Shown here: piece by piece, positions 25,044-33,279 of the stretch
Numbering within the stretch: the stretch's first letter is position 1
Layout of the letters: every line of letters starts with the position of its first letter
IMG/VR virus record: IMGVR_UViG_3300042516_005475
Span: 1 to 64,000 of that record
DNA length: 64,000 nucleotides
From: a virus
Direction: 5' to 3' (one strand)
The notes under the pieces: generated by a model
Told to the model about the DNA's origin: nothing
What the model saw: only the letters and a program-made list of their open reading frames with translations
Database searches by the model: none
Program-made: the position numbers and the translations under genes

Positions 25044-25577
25044 TTATTTATACAATCCATGCTTTACTTTCAGATCGTTAAAGTACTCTTCTGATAAAAA
25101 CGTTAATTTATACTTCTTTGCGAATGTTTTAATACTTCTAAATGAAAAATCTTTTTTGTTCTTTTTATCTATCTGAATCTTTAGCTTTTCTTTTAATTCC
25201 TGCATTTCTCCTGAATTAAACTTATCATCAATACATTCAAATGGAAGTTTATCACAGTAAAAAACAATAGGTAAAGTCTTGTTTAATCTACTAATTAATA
25301 ATTCTACCTCTTTATCTGATAAATTATCTTGAGTGTTAAAATAAAAAACATAAGCAAAATATGTTTTTTCTTTGTTATAGATTTCACAAACTGTCTTAAT
25401 AAAGTTGTGGTAGAAAAACTGTTTGTGGTGGTCTGTGTTTATTGAAAATAATTGACCGTAGTACTCAACAACATCGCTTATCGTCTGTGGTATAATTTCC
25501 TCTTCTAATAAGAATTTTAAATCTATTAACGAAATCGTGTTAAGATTAAGCTTCTTTATATATTTTTTCTTCTCCAC
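25044..25577 (-). CDS. Unknown 177-aa protein
   Basis: Not recognised. GTG start. Lys/Phe/Tyr-rich, with a possible alpha/beta core (YFAYVFYFNTQDNL, LPIVFYCDKLPFE) and a basic C-terminal half. A sigma70-like promoter ends six bases before the GTG, so it is likely transcribed earlier than its head-protein neighbours. Confidence 0.6.
   Translation of the reverse strand: MEKKKYIKKLNLNTISLIDLKFLLEEEIIPQTISDVVEYYGQLFSINTDHHKQFFYHNFIKTVCEIYNKEKTYFAYVFYFNTQDNLSDKEVELLISRLNKTLPIVFYCDKLPFECIDDKFNSGEMQELKEKLKIQIDKKNKKDFSFRSIKTFAKKYKLTFLSEEYFNDLKVKHGLYK
25045..25052 (-). promoter_or_regulatory. Late promoter box
   Basis: Perfect TATAAATA on the minus strand, five bases before the ATG at 25039, lying inside the 3' end of the upstream gene. 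Confidence 0.7.
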
Positions 25578-25583
25578 AACGAG

Positions 25584-25611
25584 ATTGTAACGGTGATTTA
25601 TTCTTATTCAA
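25584..25611 (-). promoter_or_regulatory. Sigma70-like promoter
   Basis: TTGAAT, 16-base spacer, TACAAT, then six bases to the GTG at 25577. A leaderless mRNA is predicted. Confidence 0.55.
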
Positions 25612-26014
25612 CTGGTTTCTTAAGAAACTTTTTCAGTCTAATATTTATAATACCGTTGTAACAATTCGGGTCAAAAAGCACTCTGCTCTCCATCTGAAGT
25701 CTTGCTTCTTCGTACGCACAGTCCCACTTAGATTTAGCCAAGAATAGTATTTCTCTCTTGAAGCTTTCTTTTCCATATTTCTGAATATCTTTTAATAACT
25801 CTTCTGACGAGCCCCAGTACTCTTTCCAATCAGAAGATTGCTTTTCATGCCGCTTATTTTTCTTGCCTTTGAGTGGTGGTCTCTTTAGAATCTTCCAGAA
25901 GAACTTTTTACCAATGTAATATTTACCAGTTGGTATATGGGTAATTTTATAGACGAAGCCTACATAGTCGTCTAGGTTAATATCTTCTGCCAAATTTTGC
26001 CAACTTACATCCAC
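25604..26014 (-). CDS. GIY-YIG nuclease-like protein
   Basis: 136 residues. GFVYKITHIPTGKYYIGKKF is the GIY-YIG core (VYK and YIG), followed by a basic loop and SDWKEYWGSSEELLKDI, and a Glu-bearing helix (ARLQMES). This form is common in T4-like phages, both as Seg-type homing nucleases and as stand-alone proteins of unknown role. It overlaps the methyltransferase gene by ten bases and does not visibly interrupt anything. Confidence 0.75.
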   Translation of the reverse strand: MDVSWQNLAEDINLDDYVGFVYKITHIPTGKYYIGKKFFWKILKRPPLKGKKNKRHEKQSSDWKEYWGSSEELLKDIQKYGKESFKREILFLAKSKWDCAYEEARLQMESRVLFDPNCYNGIINIRLKKFLKKPVE

Positions 26015-26547
26015 ACTACACCTGTCCCGGTAATATGTCCGATGTGGGAAATATCTTCTTTTTTGTGAATAATATTATTCCAAAAAGCTCTCATTTCATT
26101 ATTAAGATGGATATCATCAAATAATAAAAGCCCTTTATAGTTAATCTTTATAAGCCAATCATAAAAAAGCTTTTCATGTATACCATTATGATCAGTATCA
26201 TACATTATAAATGGAGAATTTTTAATTAAATCCTCTCTTAAAAGAACATCTCCTATTATAAATGTGTAATTACTTGGAAGGGTACAAGTAATACTATTAT
26301 TTAAATCAAAACCAGTTACCTTATTTTCAATATTTTCACTTAATGCGCAACCAGACATACCTTTTAAAACACCAACTTCAACCAATGAGGTTTTATTAAA
26401 TTGGTAACCTAACCAAACAAGTAGCCTATAATGCTCAATTCCAGCTTGCATTGGTATATACTTTGCGTAATCATCTTCCTTTGGAATTCTATTAAGAACA
26501 CCAGACATGTCAATACTATCAAGATCTTCTTTGGATGGCCAATTCAT
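26005..26547 (-). CDS. SAM-dependent methyltransferase (class I, TylF/MTase_24-like)
   Basis: 180 residues. LVEVGVLKGMSGCALS is the SAM-binding motif I, with GFDLNN as the ribose-binding acid. DTDHNGIHEKLFYDWLIKIN and KGLLLFDDIHL (DD for metal) resemble sugar- or small-molecule O-methyltransferases. It could decorate the glycan made by the phage's glycosyltransferases; the substrate is not visible. Confidence 0.75.
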   Translation of the reverse strand: MNWPSKEDLDSIDMSGVLNRIPKEDDYAKYIPMQAGIEHYRLLVWLGYQFNKTSLVEVGVLKGMSGCALSENIENKVTGFDLNNSITCTLPSNYTFIIGDVLLREDLIKNSPFIMYDTDHNGIHEKLFYDWLIKINYKGLLLFDDIHLNNEMRAFWNNIIHKKEDISHIGHITGTGVVWM

Positions 26548-26767
26548 ATTTTTTCTTTTTCTTATTTAGCGATTTGGGTCTTTTATTCAATCTAGTAGAA
26601 CCTTTTGGAAATACCTGACGAGCGTCGTTACTGGCATACCAGTCTGTAGTTTGAATGGCATTACCAAAGCTACCCATACCACCCGGAGCATATGCATTTC
26701 CAAATGATGAATTAGTACCTCCAGCTAGGTTCATTTCAGAAAAGAATCTTTTTTCGTATGAGAGCAT
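26519..26767 (-). CDS. Small head-type protein resembling the capsid protein N-terminal arm
   Basis: 82 residues from the ATG at 26767, decided by a late box five bases upstream. It starts MLSYEKRFFSEMNLAGG, a targeting-like signal with an FSE site. Residues 20-54 closely track gp23 residues 70-111 of this phage: SSFGNAYAPGGMGSFGNAIQ against SAFGGAYGAVGGMGGYGAAV, then T-x-DWYASNDARxxxPK against ADWYATGDARxPK. The C-terminus is basic (KKKKKYELAIQRRS). It looks like a packaged protein borrowing or mimicking the processed capsid arm. No known family. Confidence 0.65.
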   Translation of the reverse strand: MLSYEKRFFSEMNLAGGTNSSFGNAYAPGGMGSFGNAIQTTDWYASNDARQVFPKGSTRLNKRPKSLNKKKKKYELAIQRRS

Positions 26768-26772
26768 ATAAC

Positions 26773-26780
26773 TATTTATT
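26773..26780 (-). promoter_or_regulatory. Late promoter box
   Basis: AATAAATA on the minus strand, five bases before the ATG at 26767. Confidence 0.55.
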
Positions 26781-26807
26781 TGCATTCTGTTTTTTATTGT
26801 ATATAAT
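26780..26807 (+). promoter_or_regulatory. Sigma70-like promoter of the uvsY-uvsW transcript
   Basis: TTGCAT, 16-base spacer, TATAAT, six bases, ATG at 26814. It is back to back with the late box for the minus-strand gene. Confidence 0.6.
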
Positions 26808-26813
26808 TCCTTT

Positions 26814-27227
26814 ATGAGTGTTGTTGCTGACGAAACGGTTCTCGAAAGATATAGTAAAGAACTAACTGATTTCTGTACTATTAATGAGTTTACTGTAAAA
26901 GAAAAACAACTTCAATTACCAGCATTTAAACACTTGTTCGTAGGCCGCCTTATTAGACATAAAATCTATGCTAGTAAGTTAAAGTCTCAAAAAGAAAAGC
27001 TCCGCTCTGAACTAGCCCACGCTGCTGCAAAGGCTGCTCCTGTAGCCCTAGACTTCTCTAAAGTGGAGAAAGCTATGGAAAGTAATGAGAAAATTGTGGA
27101 TCTTAACAATCAGATATACTATAATACACTCATAATAGAGTATCTCGAAAAAGTAGAAAAAGTTCTTTCATCAATAACATATGATATAAAGAACATCGTC
27201 GAGATAATGAAACTTGAGACTACATGA
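26814..27227 (+). CDS. uvsY: Recombination mediator, UvsY-like
   Basis: 137 residues, exactly the length of T4 UvsY. Mostly helical; the end (NQIYYNTLIIEYLEKVEKVL then IKNIVEIMKLE) parallels the C-terminal helix of UvsY that drives hexamer formation. It loads UvsX onto gp32-coated single-stranded DNA. Assignment is supported by the 4-base overlap with uvsW, as these genes are neighbours in T4. Confidence 0.75.
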   Translation: MSVVADETVLERYSKELTDFCTINEFTVKEKQLQLPAFKHLFVGRLIRHKIYASKLKSQKEKLRSELAHAAAKAAPVALDFSKVEKAMESNEKIVDLNNQIYYNTLIIEYLEKVEKVLSSITYDIKNIVEIMKLETT

Positions 27228-28666
27228 CGGTTTTAACCATTGATGTTGATAACAGACGTAATACTGCTTCTTTAAGTGGAGACTTTAAAGCAGTTAGAGA
27301 ACACTTCTCTATAAAAAATAAGACTGCTGTCTTTGCTCGTAAACGGGGTTTCTTTGCACCGGAAAGAACATATGTTATTACACCAACTGGTAGAATAGAA
27401 CCTCATTTCCATACTGTTCTTCAAAAATACGCTCAACAAAGTGAAGACCCAACTGAAATTGTCTTAACAGAGAGCTTTAAAAAGTTATTCTCACCCAAAT
27501 TAAAGCTAGACTACCTTGATAAGAAATTACGTCTTGATTTACGTGATTATCAAACCGATGTAGTCCAAACTGCTTTAAAATCTGGTTTTGGTATTATCGA
27601 GTTAGCAACCGCGGGTGGCAAGACTCTCATAATGTCTTCTATCCTAGAAAACATTTATCATCAAAACCCAAACTTTAAATGTCTTCTCATTGTGCCTGAT
27701 TTAGGTCTTGTTAATCAATCGTTTAATGACTTTAAAGATTATAACGTTAGCTTTACTTATAGTACTTGGACAGGTAGTTCTGAGTTGGATTTAAGTACAA
27801 ATGTAATTATTGCTAATATGGGTATCTTACAATCTGAGATATCCGATACTGAATGGACGGAAAGCGTTGATCTTCTCATTGTTGACGAGGTTCACAAAGT
27901 TCGTAGAGGCAATAAGATCAACGACATTATTAAAAAGATCTATACTATTCATAAGTTTGGCTTTACTGGTACCTTGCCTGAAGAGGTATTAGATCAATGG
28001 AATATTTTTGCTAAGTTTGGAGATAGAATTTATTCCAAGATGTCTCACGAGCTAAAGTCTGAGAGTTATGTTACTCCAGCCAAGGTAACTGCTCTTGTTA
28101 TTAATTATAAAACTGGCCCTCAATTTGAAAGAACTAAAGACAGCACACCAGCTGATGAGTATATTGCTGAGCTGAAGTTCTTGCTAACAAACGATTTTCG
28201 TAATGGGGTTATCAATCACCTAGTTAACAAGTTTGACAATAACTCTCTTGTTCTTGTGGACTTAATTGACCACGGTCAAGCCATTTATGATAAAATTACT
28301 ACAAGCTCTACTACTAAAGAGGTTTATTTCATCAGAGGTGAAGTAGAAGTAGAAGAACGTAAGAGAGTTCAGACCTTAATGGAGAAGCAAACTAACGTTT
28401 GTGTAATTGCTATCTCTAAAATATTTTCGACAGGTATTAATATCAAAAATCTTCACTATTTAATCTTTGCTGGAGGTGGAAAAGCGAAGGTAAAGATAGT
28501 ACAATCAATAGGTCGTGGATTACGATTACACGAAGATAAGAAAGAGCTTATCATTATTGACATTGCTGATAACCTAAAGTATGGCATGCAGCACTATCAA
28601 AAAAGAAAGCAGCTTTACAATCAAGAGAAAATACCACATACCTTTACTAACTGCCATGAAAAATAA
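27224..28666 (+). CDS. uvsW: Recombination/branch-migration helicase, UvsW-like
   Basis: 480 residues. Superfamily 2 motifs: LRDYQTD (Q-like), LATAGGKTLI (Walker A), LIVDEVHKV (DEVH box), GFTGTLPE (motif III), IFSTGINIKNL and QSIGRGLRLH (motifs V and VI). An N-terminal domain of ~110 residues precedes the helicase, as in T4 UvsW. It unwinds R-loops and branched recombination intermediates and so turns off early origins. In operon with uvsY and gene 55. Confidence 0.92.
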   Translation: MTVLTIDVDNRRNTASLSGDFKAVREHFSIKNKTAVFARKRGFFAPERTYVITPTGRIEPHFHTVLQKYAQQSEDPTEIVLTESFKKLFSPKLKLDYLDKKLRLDLRDYQTDVVQTALKSGFGIIELATAGGKTLIMSSILENIYHQNPNFKCLLIVPDLGLVNQSFNDFKDYNVSFTYSTWTGSSELDLSTNVIIANMGILQSEISDTEWTESVDLLIVDEVHKVRRGNKINDIIKKIYTIHKFGFTGTLPEEVLDQWNIFAKFGDRIYSKMSHELKSESYVTPAKVTALVINYKTGPQFERTKDSTPADEYIAELKFLLTNDFRNGVINHLVNKFDNNSLVLVDLIDHGQAIYDKITTSSTTKEVYFIRGEVEVEERKRVQTLMEKQTNVCVIAISKIFSTGINIKNLHYLIFAGGGKAKVKIVQSIGRGLRLHEDKKELIIIDIADNLKYGMQHYQKRKQLYNQEKIPHTFTNCHEK

Positions 28667-29162
28667 TTTACCAAAAATTAAGAAACCTGAAACCTTTGTG
28701 ATGGATCCAACATCCAAGCCACCCAAAGAACAATTTTACGTTGATCCTAAAGAGTTTTATAGGCAGATAAAAGACTATTATAAGAGCGGAGAAATAAACG
28801 ATTATTTGGCAGAATCTATCTATAAGATTGCAAAAGGTCTTTCTTACGCACCTAATTTTATTAATTATTCTTATCGAGACGACATGGTTGGTGATGCTGT
28901 CGTAAAGATGTATACAGCCCTAAAGAATAAGAAGTTTAACGTTAAGACCAAGGATAAAAACGGCTACAATTATAACCCGTTTAGTTACTTTACAACCATT
29001 GCATTCCACGCATTTATCACTAGAATTAAGAAAGAAAAGAAAGAGAAAGACACTATAGCCCTTTATCAAGAAGCGCAGTTTAGAGAGGCTATGCAATCCT
29101 TACCTAACGGTGATTGTGTTTATATCGATCCTGACAGGGAAGATAATTATAACGAAGCCTAG
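28656..29162 (+). CDS. 55: Late promoter-recognition sigma factor, gp55-like
   Basis: 168 residues from the ATG at 28656 (MKNNLPKIKKPETF), overlapping uvsW by 11 bases. YRDDMVGDAVVKMYTALKNK and YNPFSYFTTIAFHAFITRIK match region 2 of gp55, the sigma-like subunit that makes host RNA polymerase recognise TATAAATA boxes. These boxes are abundant in this window, so the factor and its targets are both visible. Confidence 0.9.
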   Translation: MKNNLPKIKKPETFVMDPTSKPPKEQFYVDPKEFYRQIKDYYKSGEINDYLAESIYKIAKGLSYAPNFINYSYRDDMVGDAVVKMYTALKNKKFNVKTKDKNGYNYNPFSYFTTIAFHAFITRIKKEKKEKDTIALYQEAQFREAMQSLPNGDCVYIDPDREDNYNEA

Positions 29163-29163
29163 T

Positions 29164-30195
29164 ATGACTTTAAAAAATTCCAAAGTATGTTGTTTTAGTG
29201 ATTTACACCTTGGTGTCCATCAGAACTCTTCTCAATGGCACGATATTGCTATCGAGTTTGGTAAATGGTTAAAGAGAGAGCTCAAAGAACGGGACATCAA
29301 AGACATTATTTTTTGTGGTGATCTCTTGCATTATAGAGATGAGATTGCAGTAAACACTATTCAAGCTACTTCAGAATTTTTAAATCTTCTCAAAGAGTTC
29401 AACATAATCATGATTCCAGGCAACCATGATTGTTATTTTAAGAATAACTCTTCAGTACATTCTTTGTCTATATTAAAAGGTCATAAGAATATTACAGTGC
29501 TTGATAAGCCCACTACTGAGATTTTCTTCGGTAAGACGCTTACGTTTGCGCCTTGGGGTACTGATATGACCGAAATGCCTGCTAGTGATATTATTTTCGG
29601 TCATTTTGAAATTGCTACCTTTAAACTAAACGAGATTAAAATTTGTGAGCATGGTATGACTAGCGAGAACTTGTTATCAAGAGCTCCATTGGTTATCTCT
29701 GGCCACTTTCATACTCGTCAAGAAAGAGAGTATAGCACTGGTAAGATTGTTTATCTTGGTTCTCCATACCATATGGACTTTGGAGATTCTGGACCAAGAG
29801 GCTTTACAATTCTCGATATTGAAAACAATCAAATGGATTTTGTTCAAAACGATGTGTCTCCTGTTCATATTAAAGTTAGCCTTTCCGAAGTAAAAAACGA
29901 TAGTGTTGTTCTTAACAAAAAGTTAGTCAAGAACAACTTTATTAAAATTATTGTTGATACTAATTATGAACCAGAAGAGGTTGAAGAGCTTATTAAAACT
30001 GTTAATACAGCTAGCCCTAACAACTTAACAATTGATTATAAGTACAATACAGCTGTACAAAAAATAGTGAGTGATGTTGACTTCGCAAGCGTCGATGTTG
30101 CAGACGCAATAAAAGAATTCATTAATAAGCTGGATATTGAGAATAAAAAGAGTATAATTGATTACACTTTGGAACTTTACCAGAAAAGTAAATGA
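29164..30195 (+). CDS. 47: Recombination nuclease, gp47-like (SbcD/Mre11)
   Basis: 343 residues from the ATG at 29164. Metallophosphoesterase motifs: FSDLHLG, FCGDLLH, IPGNHD, FGHFE and SGHFHT in order. It is the nuclease subunit that, with gp46, resects DNA ends for recombination-dependent replication. One base after the gene 55 stop; four-base overlap with gene 46. Confidence 0.94.
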   Translation: MTLKNSKVCCFSDLHLGVHQNSSQWHDIAIEFGKWLKRELKERDIKDIIFCGDLLHYRDEIAVNTIQATSEFLNLLKEFNIIMIPGNHDCYFKNNSSVHSLSILKGHKNITVLDKPTTEIFFGKTLTFAPWGTDMTEMPASDIIFGHFEIATFKLNEIKICEHGMTSENLLSRAPLVISGHFHTRQEREYSTGKIVYLGSPYHMDFGDSGPRGFTILDIENNQMDFVQNDVSPVHIKVSLSEVKNDSVVLNKKLVKNNFIKIIVDTNYEPEEVEELIKTVNTASPNNLTIDYKYNTAVQKIVSDVDFASVDVADAIKEFINKLDIENKKSIIDYTLELYQKSK

Positions 30196-31997
30196 AGCAC
30201 GTCAATTTTAAAAATCTCACCATCAAGAACTTTTTGTCTGTTGGTGAGAAGCCTGTTGAGCTTACTTTTAAGCCAGGTCTCAACATTATTACCGGCACTA
30301 ATAAAGATAAAGAAGATCGTCGCAACGGAGTCGGTAAGTCTACTGTTGCTGATGCTCTTTACTTTGCTATCTTTGGAAACACTCTTCGCGAGATCAATAC
30401 AAAGTATATCAAGAACAATCTCACAGATGGTAAGGTCAAAGTGGCTCTAGAATTTGAGATCGTCTCTAATAATGTTACAACTGAAATATATGTTGAGCGT
30501 ACTCTGAACCCGGCTAAGGTTTTTCTCAAGATTAACGGCGAAGATAAGACTCGCGATAGTATTGCTAACACCAATACCTATATAGAGTCTCTTCTTTCTA
30601 CTAATGCTGATATCTTTCAGAACTGTGTTACATTGACTATCAATAACACTATTCCTTTCATGGGTAAGAAGAAAGGAGATAAGCGTAAGTTTATCGAAAG
30701 CATCTTTAATCTAGAAGTATTCTCTAGAATGTCTGATAGACTCAAGGCTGATATTAACGAAGTTAAGAACTCTTACAATACAGAGTTTACTCGTCTCAGT
30801 ACTTTACAGTCTAACTATAATAGTCTTAACTCTCAAAGTGATTCCTTTGAAGAAGACCGTCGCAATCGACTCGAGAAGTATCTCAATAGAAAGAAGAACA
30901 ACAATGCTGAATTGGCTGTTATTGAAGACTACTTGAGAGAGTTTAAAGATGTCTCAATTGCTCCTATTAAGGAGAAGATTGCTACTGCTAATGAGAACTT
31001 AAAGAAAACAGATACTAAAATTAATGAGTTTTTTACTAAGATATCTCAAGTTGAGACTGAAATTACTCATTTGAACCATCGTTATAAGACTATTGGTACA
31101 AAAGAGGATAAGTGCCCTGTGTGTGCAAGATCTATTCTTGATCATGATAGAGAGCATATCGATTCAGAAAAGAAGACTACTCTTGATGAAATTAATCAAA
31201 AGAAACAAGACAAACAAAAGATTGAAGCAGATAACCAAAAGTTTGATGCTGTAAAGGCTTTTGTTTGTAGTCAAATTAAAGATCTTAATCAGAAGCTTAA
31301 AGAGGCAGAACTAGAGCTTGTTAAGTACAAAAACAACTTAGAGCGTAAAGAACAGCTCAAAGGCTGGCTCACTACTTTGGACGATGATATCGATGTAGTC
31401 TCTAAGCAAGAGAACACCTATAAGAAAATCCTGACTGAATCTAAGAACAGCATAACTGAAAGCGAGACTAAGATTGAGACAATTAAGAATCTATCCAAGG
31501 TTCTCGATAACGTCAAGTTTGTTGTCTCTGAAGAAGGTGTTAAGTCTTATATTATCAAGAAGATTTTGCAATTGTTTAATAACAAGATTGCTTATTATTT
31601 GAGCAAGCTAGACTCTAACTGTGTTCTTACCTTTGATGAATACTTCGAAGAGAAGATTATCAATGATAAGGGTATTGAGTGTAGCTATAACAATTTCTCT
31701 GGTGCTGAGAAGAAGACTATTGACTTGGCATGTTTGTTTGCGTTTATGGATATTAGACGCTTGCAAGGTGATGTTGCATATAATGTTTGCTTGTTCGATG
31801 AACTGCTAGACTCCTCGTTTGATGAGAAAGGTGTAGAGTTGGTACTAGATGTACTAAAAGACCGCTCTGACATGTATAGCGAATGCTGCTACATTATTTC
31901 TCATCGCAAAGAATCTATTAAGGCTGCTACTGGAGAGATTATTTATCTTGAGAAGTATAATGGTCTTACTCAACGTATGGAATTTACTGGTCTGTAA
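30192..31997 (+). CDS. 46: Recombination ATPase, gp46-like (SbcC/Rad50)
   Basis: 601 residues. Walker A NGVGKST near residue 47; two long coiled coils flank a zinc hook CPVC near residue 313; ABC signature FSGAEKKTIDLA; Walker B VCLFDELLDSSFD. Length and layout match T4 gp46. Works as a complex with gp47. Confidence 0.94.
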   Translation: MKHVNFKNLTIKNFLSVGEKPVELTFKPGLNIITGTNKDKEDRRNGVGKSTVADALYFAIFGNTLREINTKYIKNNLTDGKVKVALEFEIVSNNVTTEIYVERTLNPAKVFLKINGEDKTRDSIANTNTYIESLLSTNADIFQNCVTLTINNTIPFMGKKKGDKRKFIESIFNLEVFSRMSDRLKADINEVKNSYNTEFTRLSTLQSNYNSLNSQSDSFEEDRRNRLEKYLNRKKNNNAELAVIEDYLREFKDVSIAPIKEKIATANENLKKTDTKINEFFTKISQVETEITHLNHRYKTIGTKEDKCPVCARSILDHDREHIDSEKKTTLDEINQKKQDKQKIEADNQKFDAVKAFVCSQIKDLNQKLKEAELELVKYKNNLERKEQLKGWLTTLDDDIDVVSKQENTYKKILTESKNSITESETKIETIKNLSKVLDNVKFVVSEEGVKSYIIKKILQLFNNKIAYYLSKLDSNCVLTFDEYFEEKIINDKGIECSYNNFSGAEKKTIDLACLFAFMDIRRLQGDVAYNVCLFDELLDSSFDEKGVELVLDVLKDRSDMYSECCYIISHRKESIKAATGEIIYLEKYNGLTQRMEFTGL

Positions 31998-31998
31998 C

Positions 31999-32006
31999 TG
32001 TAAATA
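31999..32006 (+). promoter_or_regulatory. Possible late promoter box
   Basis: TGTAAATA (6/8) six bases before the ATG of the glycosyltransferase at 32013, adjacent to the gene 46 stop. Confidence 0.35.
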
Positions 32007-32012
32007 AAACAA

Positions 32013-33275
32013 ATGATACGTCCTGGTTTTAACGTTCTTGGTCGCCCAACTATTGGAACTCCTTCTGTTAATACAAATAACACTATTGTTGAGTATGAAA
32101 ATAAACCACCTAGAAAAGATCTAGTACAAGCAGAGACCCAACTTCCAAAGAGTGTGAACTTCTTGGCAGATCATTCTGGTTGTGGTTTTTGGCGATTGTT
32201 TTGGCCAGCTGATCAACTCAATTCAAGAATCGAATCTGTTGTTATGAATTCATGTCAGATGATTCATGACGAAATGTTCTTTAGTACCTTAAAGACTGTT
32301 CGTATTCAAAGACAGGCTACTGAGAATCAATACCGCTATGTAACTTATCTTGAGAAGATGAGAAACAAGTTTGGTTTCAATCTCGCATACGAAATCGATG
32401 ACATTATGTATTACTCAGACATTCCTGAGTATAATAAATTCAAGCCTGGATTTAGTGACCCTAAGATTGCTGAGTTCTGCACAAAGATCATGCAGACTTG
32501 CGATGAGATTACAACCACTAATAAGTTCATTGGAGATTATTACGCTGACAAGACTGGTAACAAGAATGTAACTGTTATCCCTAACTATCCACCTCGTTGG
32601 TGGATAGGTAACCACTATGATGAGAAGAAGATTAGCCAGAACTTCGATAAGAACCGTAAGAAGCCTCGTATCCTTTATGCAGGCTCTGGTGCTCATATTG
32701 ACGTTGAAGGTCGCTGCAAGTATAAGGACGACTTCTATCATATTAACGAACTTGTACGTAAAACAGTAAACGAGTTCCAGTGGGTATTCTTTGGAGCCTT
32801 GCCAATCCCTCTTGTTGATCTTTATAAGTCTGGTAAGATTGAATTCCATAATTGGACTAAGCTGTATGACTTCCCTGAGAAGATTGCTAGCCTGAATGCT
32901 CAGCTCATGATTGCTCCATTGCAAGACAATGTCTTTAATCAAGGCAAGAGTGATATTAAACTCATTGAGGCTGGGGCATTCGGTACTCCTGTTATTTGTC
33001 AAGACTTGGTAACCTACAAGGAGGCAGACTTTAAATTTAAGACTGGAGATGAACTTGGAGATCAGATTAGAAAAGTCTTGAAGCACAAAGACGACTACAT
33101 GAAGTCTTCCAGAAAGCATAGAGCTCGCTCTGAAAAGCGCTTCTTAGAGAATCCAGAGAATCTGGGCAAGTGGAAAGAAATGTACCACTTCAAGTATGGT
33201 GTAGCAGAAAGAAAGCTCCTGAATGAATTTAATGGAATAGCTTGCGTTCCTGCGAGTGTTAGCGTATCATCATGA
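32013..33275 (+). CDS. GT-B type glycosyltransferase (GT4-like)
   Basis: 420 residues. N-terminal half carries LAYEIDDIMYYSD, and the C-terminal half has RKKPRILYAGSGAHIDVEG, a VFFGALP strand and the donor-site KSDIKLIEAGAFGTPVICQD, where E-x7-E-like spacing is replaced by EAGAFGTP. This is a GT-B nucleotide-sugar transferase. It is an insertion between genes 46 and 43, which are separated differently in T4. Substrate unknown. Confidence 0.8.
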   Translation: MIRPGFNVLGRPTIGTPSVNTNNTIVEYENKPPRKDLVQAETQLPKSVNFLADHSGCGFWRLFWPADQLNSRIESVVMNSCQMIHDEMFFSTLKTVRIQRQATENQYRYVTYLEKMRNKFGFNLAYEIDDIMYYSDIPEYNKFKPGFSDPKIAEFCTKIMQTCDEITTTNKFIGDYYADKTGNKNVTVIPNYPPRWWIGNHYDEKKISQNFDKNRKKPRILYAGSGAHIDVEGRCKYKDDFYHINELVRKTVNEFQWVFFGALPIPLVDLYKSGKIEFHNWTKLYDFPEKIASLNAQLMIAPLQDNVFNQGKSDIKLIEAGAFGTPVICQDLVTYKEADFKFKTGDELGDQIRKVLKHKDDYMKSSRKHRARSEKRFLENPENLGKWKEMYHFKYGVAERKLLNEFNGIACVPASVSVSS

Positions 33276-33279
33276 TACG
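33263..33279. repeat. Perfect inverted repeat abutting the DNA polymerase start codon
   Basis: CGTATCAT-C-ATGATACG: two 8-base arms around one base, ending immediately before the ATG of gene 43. In RNA it can form a 6-bp stem with a 5-base loop. T4 and RB69 gp43 repress their own translation through a hairpin at the same place, so an operator role is possible. Confidence 0.6.

Noticed and set aside
25604-26014. GIY-YIG gene considered as evidence for a group I intron or homing into a neighbour
   Set aside because: Adjacent genes are intact and no intron-like split or exon remnant is visible.
32415-33119. 234-codon minus-strand frame
   Set aside because: Entirely inside the GT4-like gene on the other strand; no domain and no start signal.
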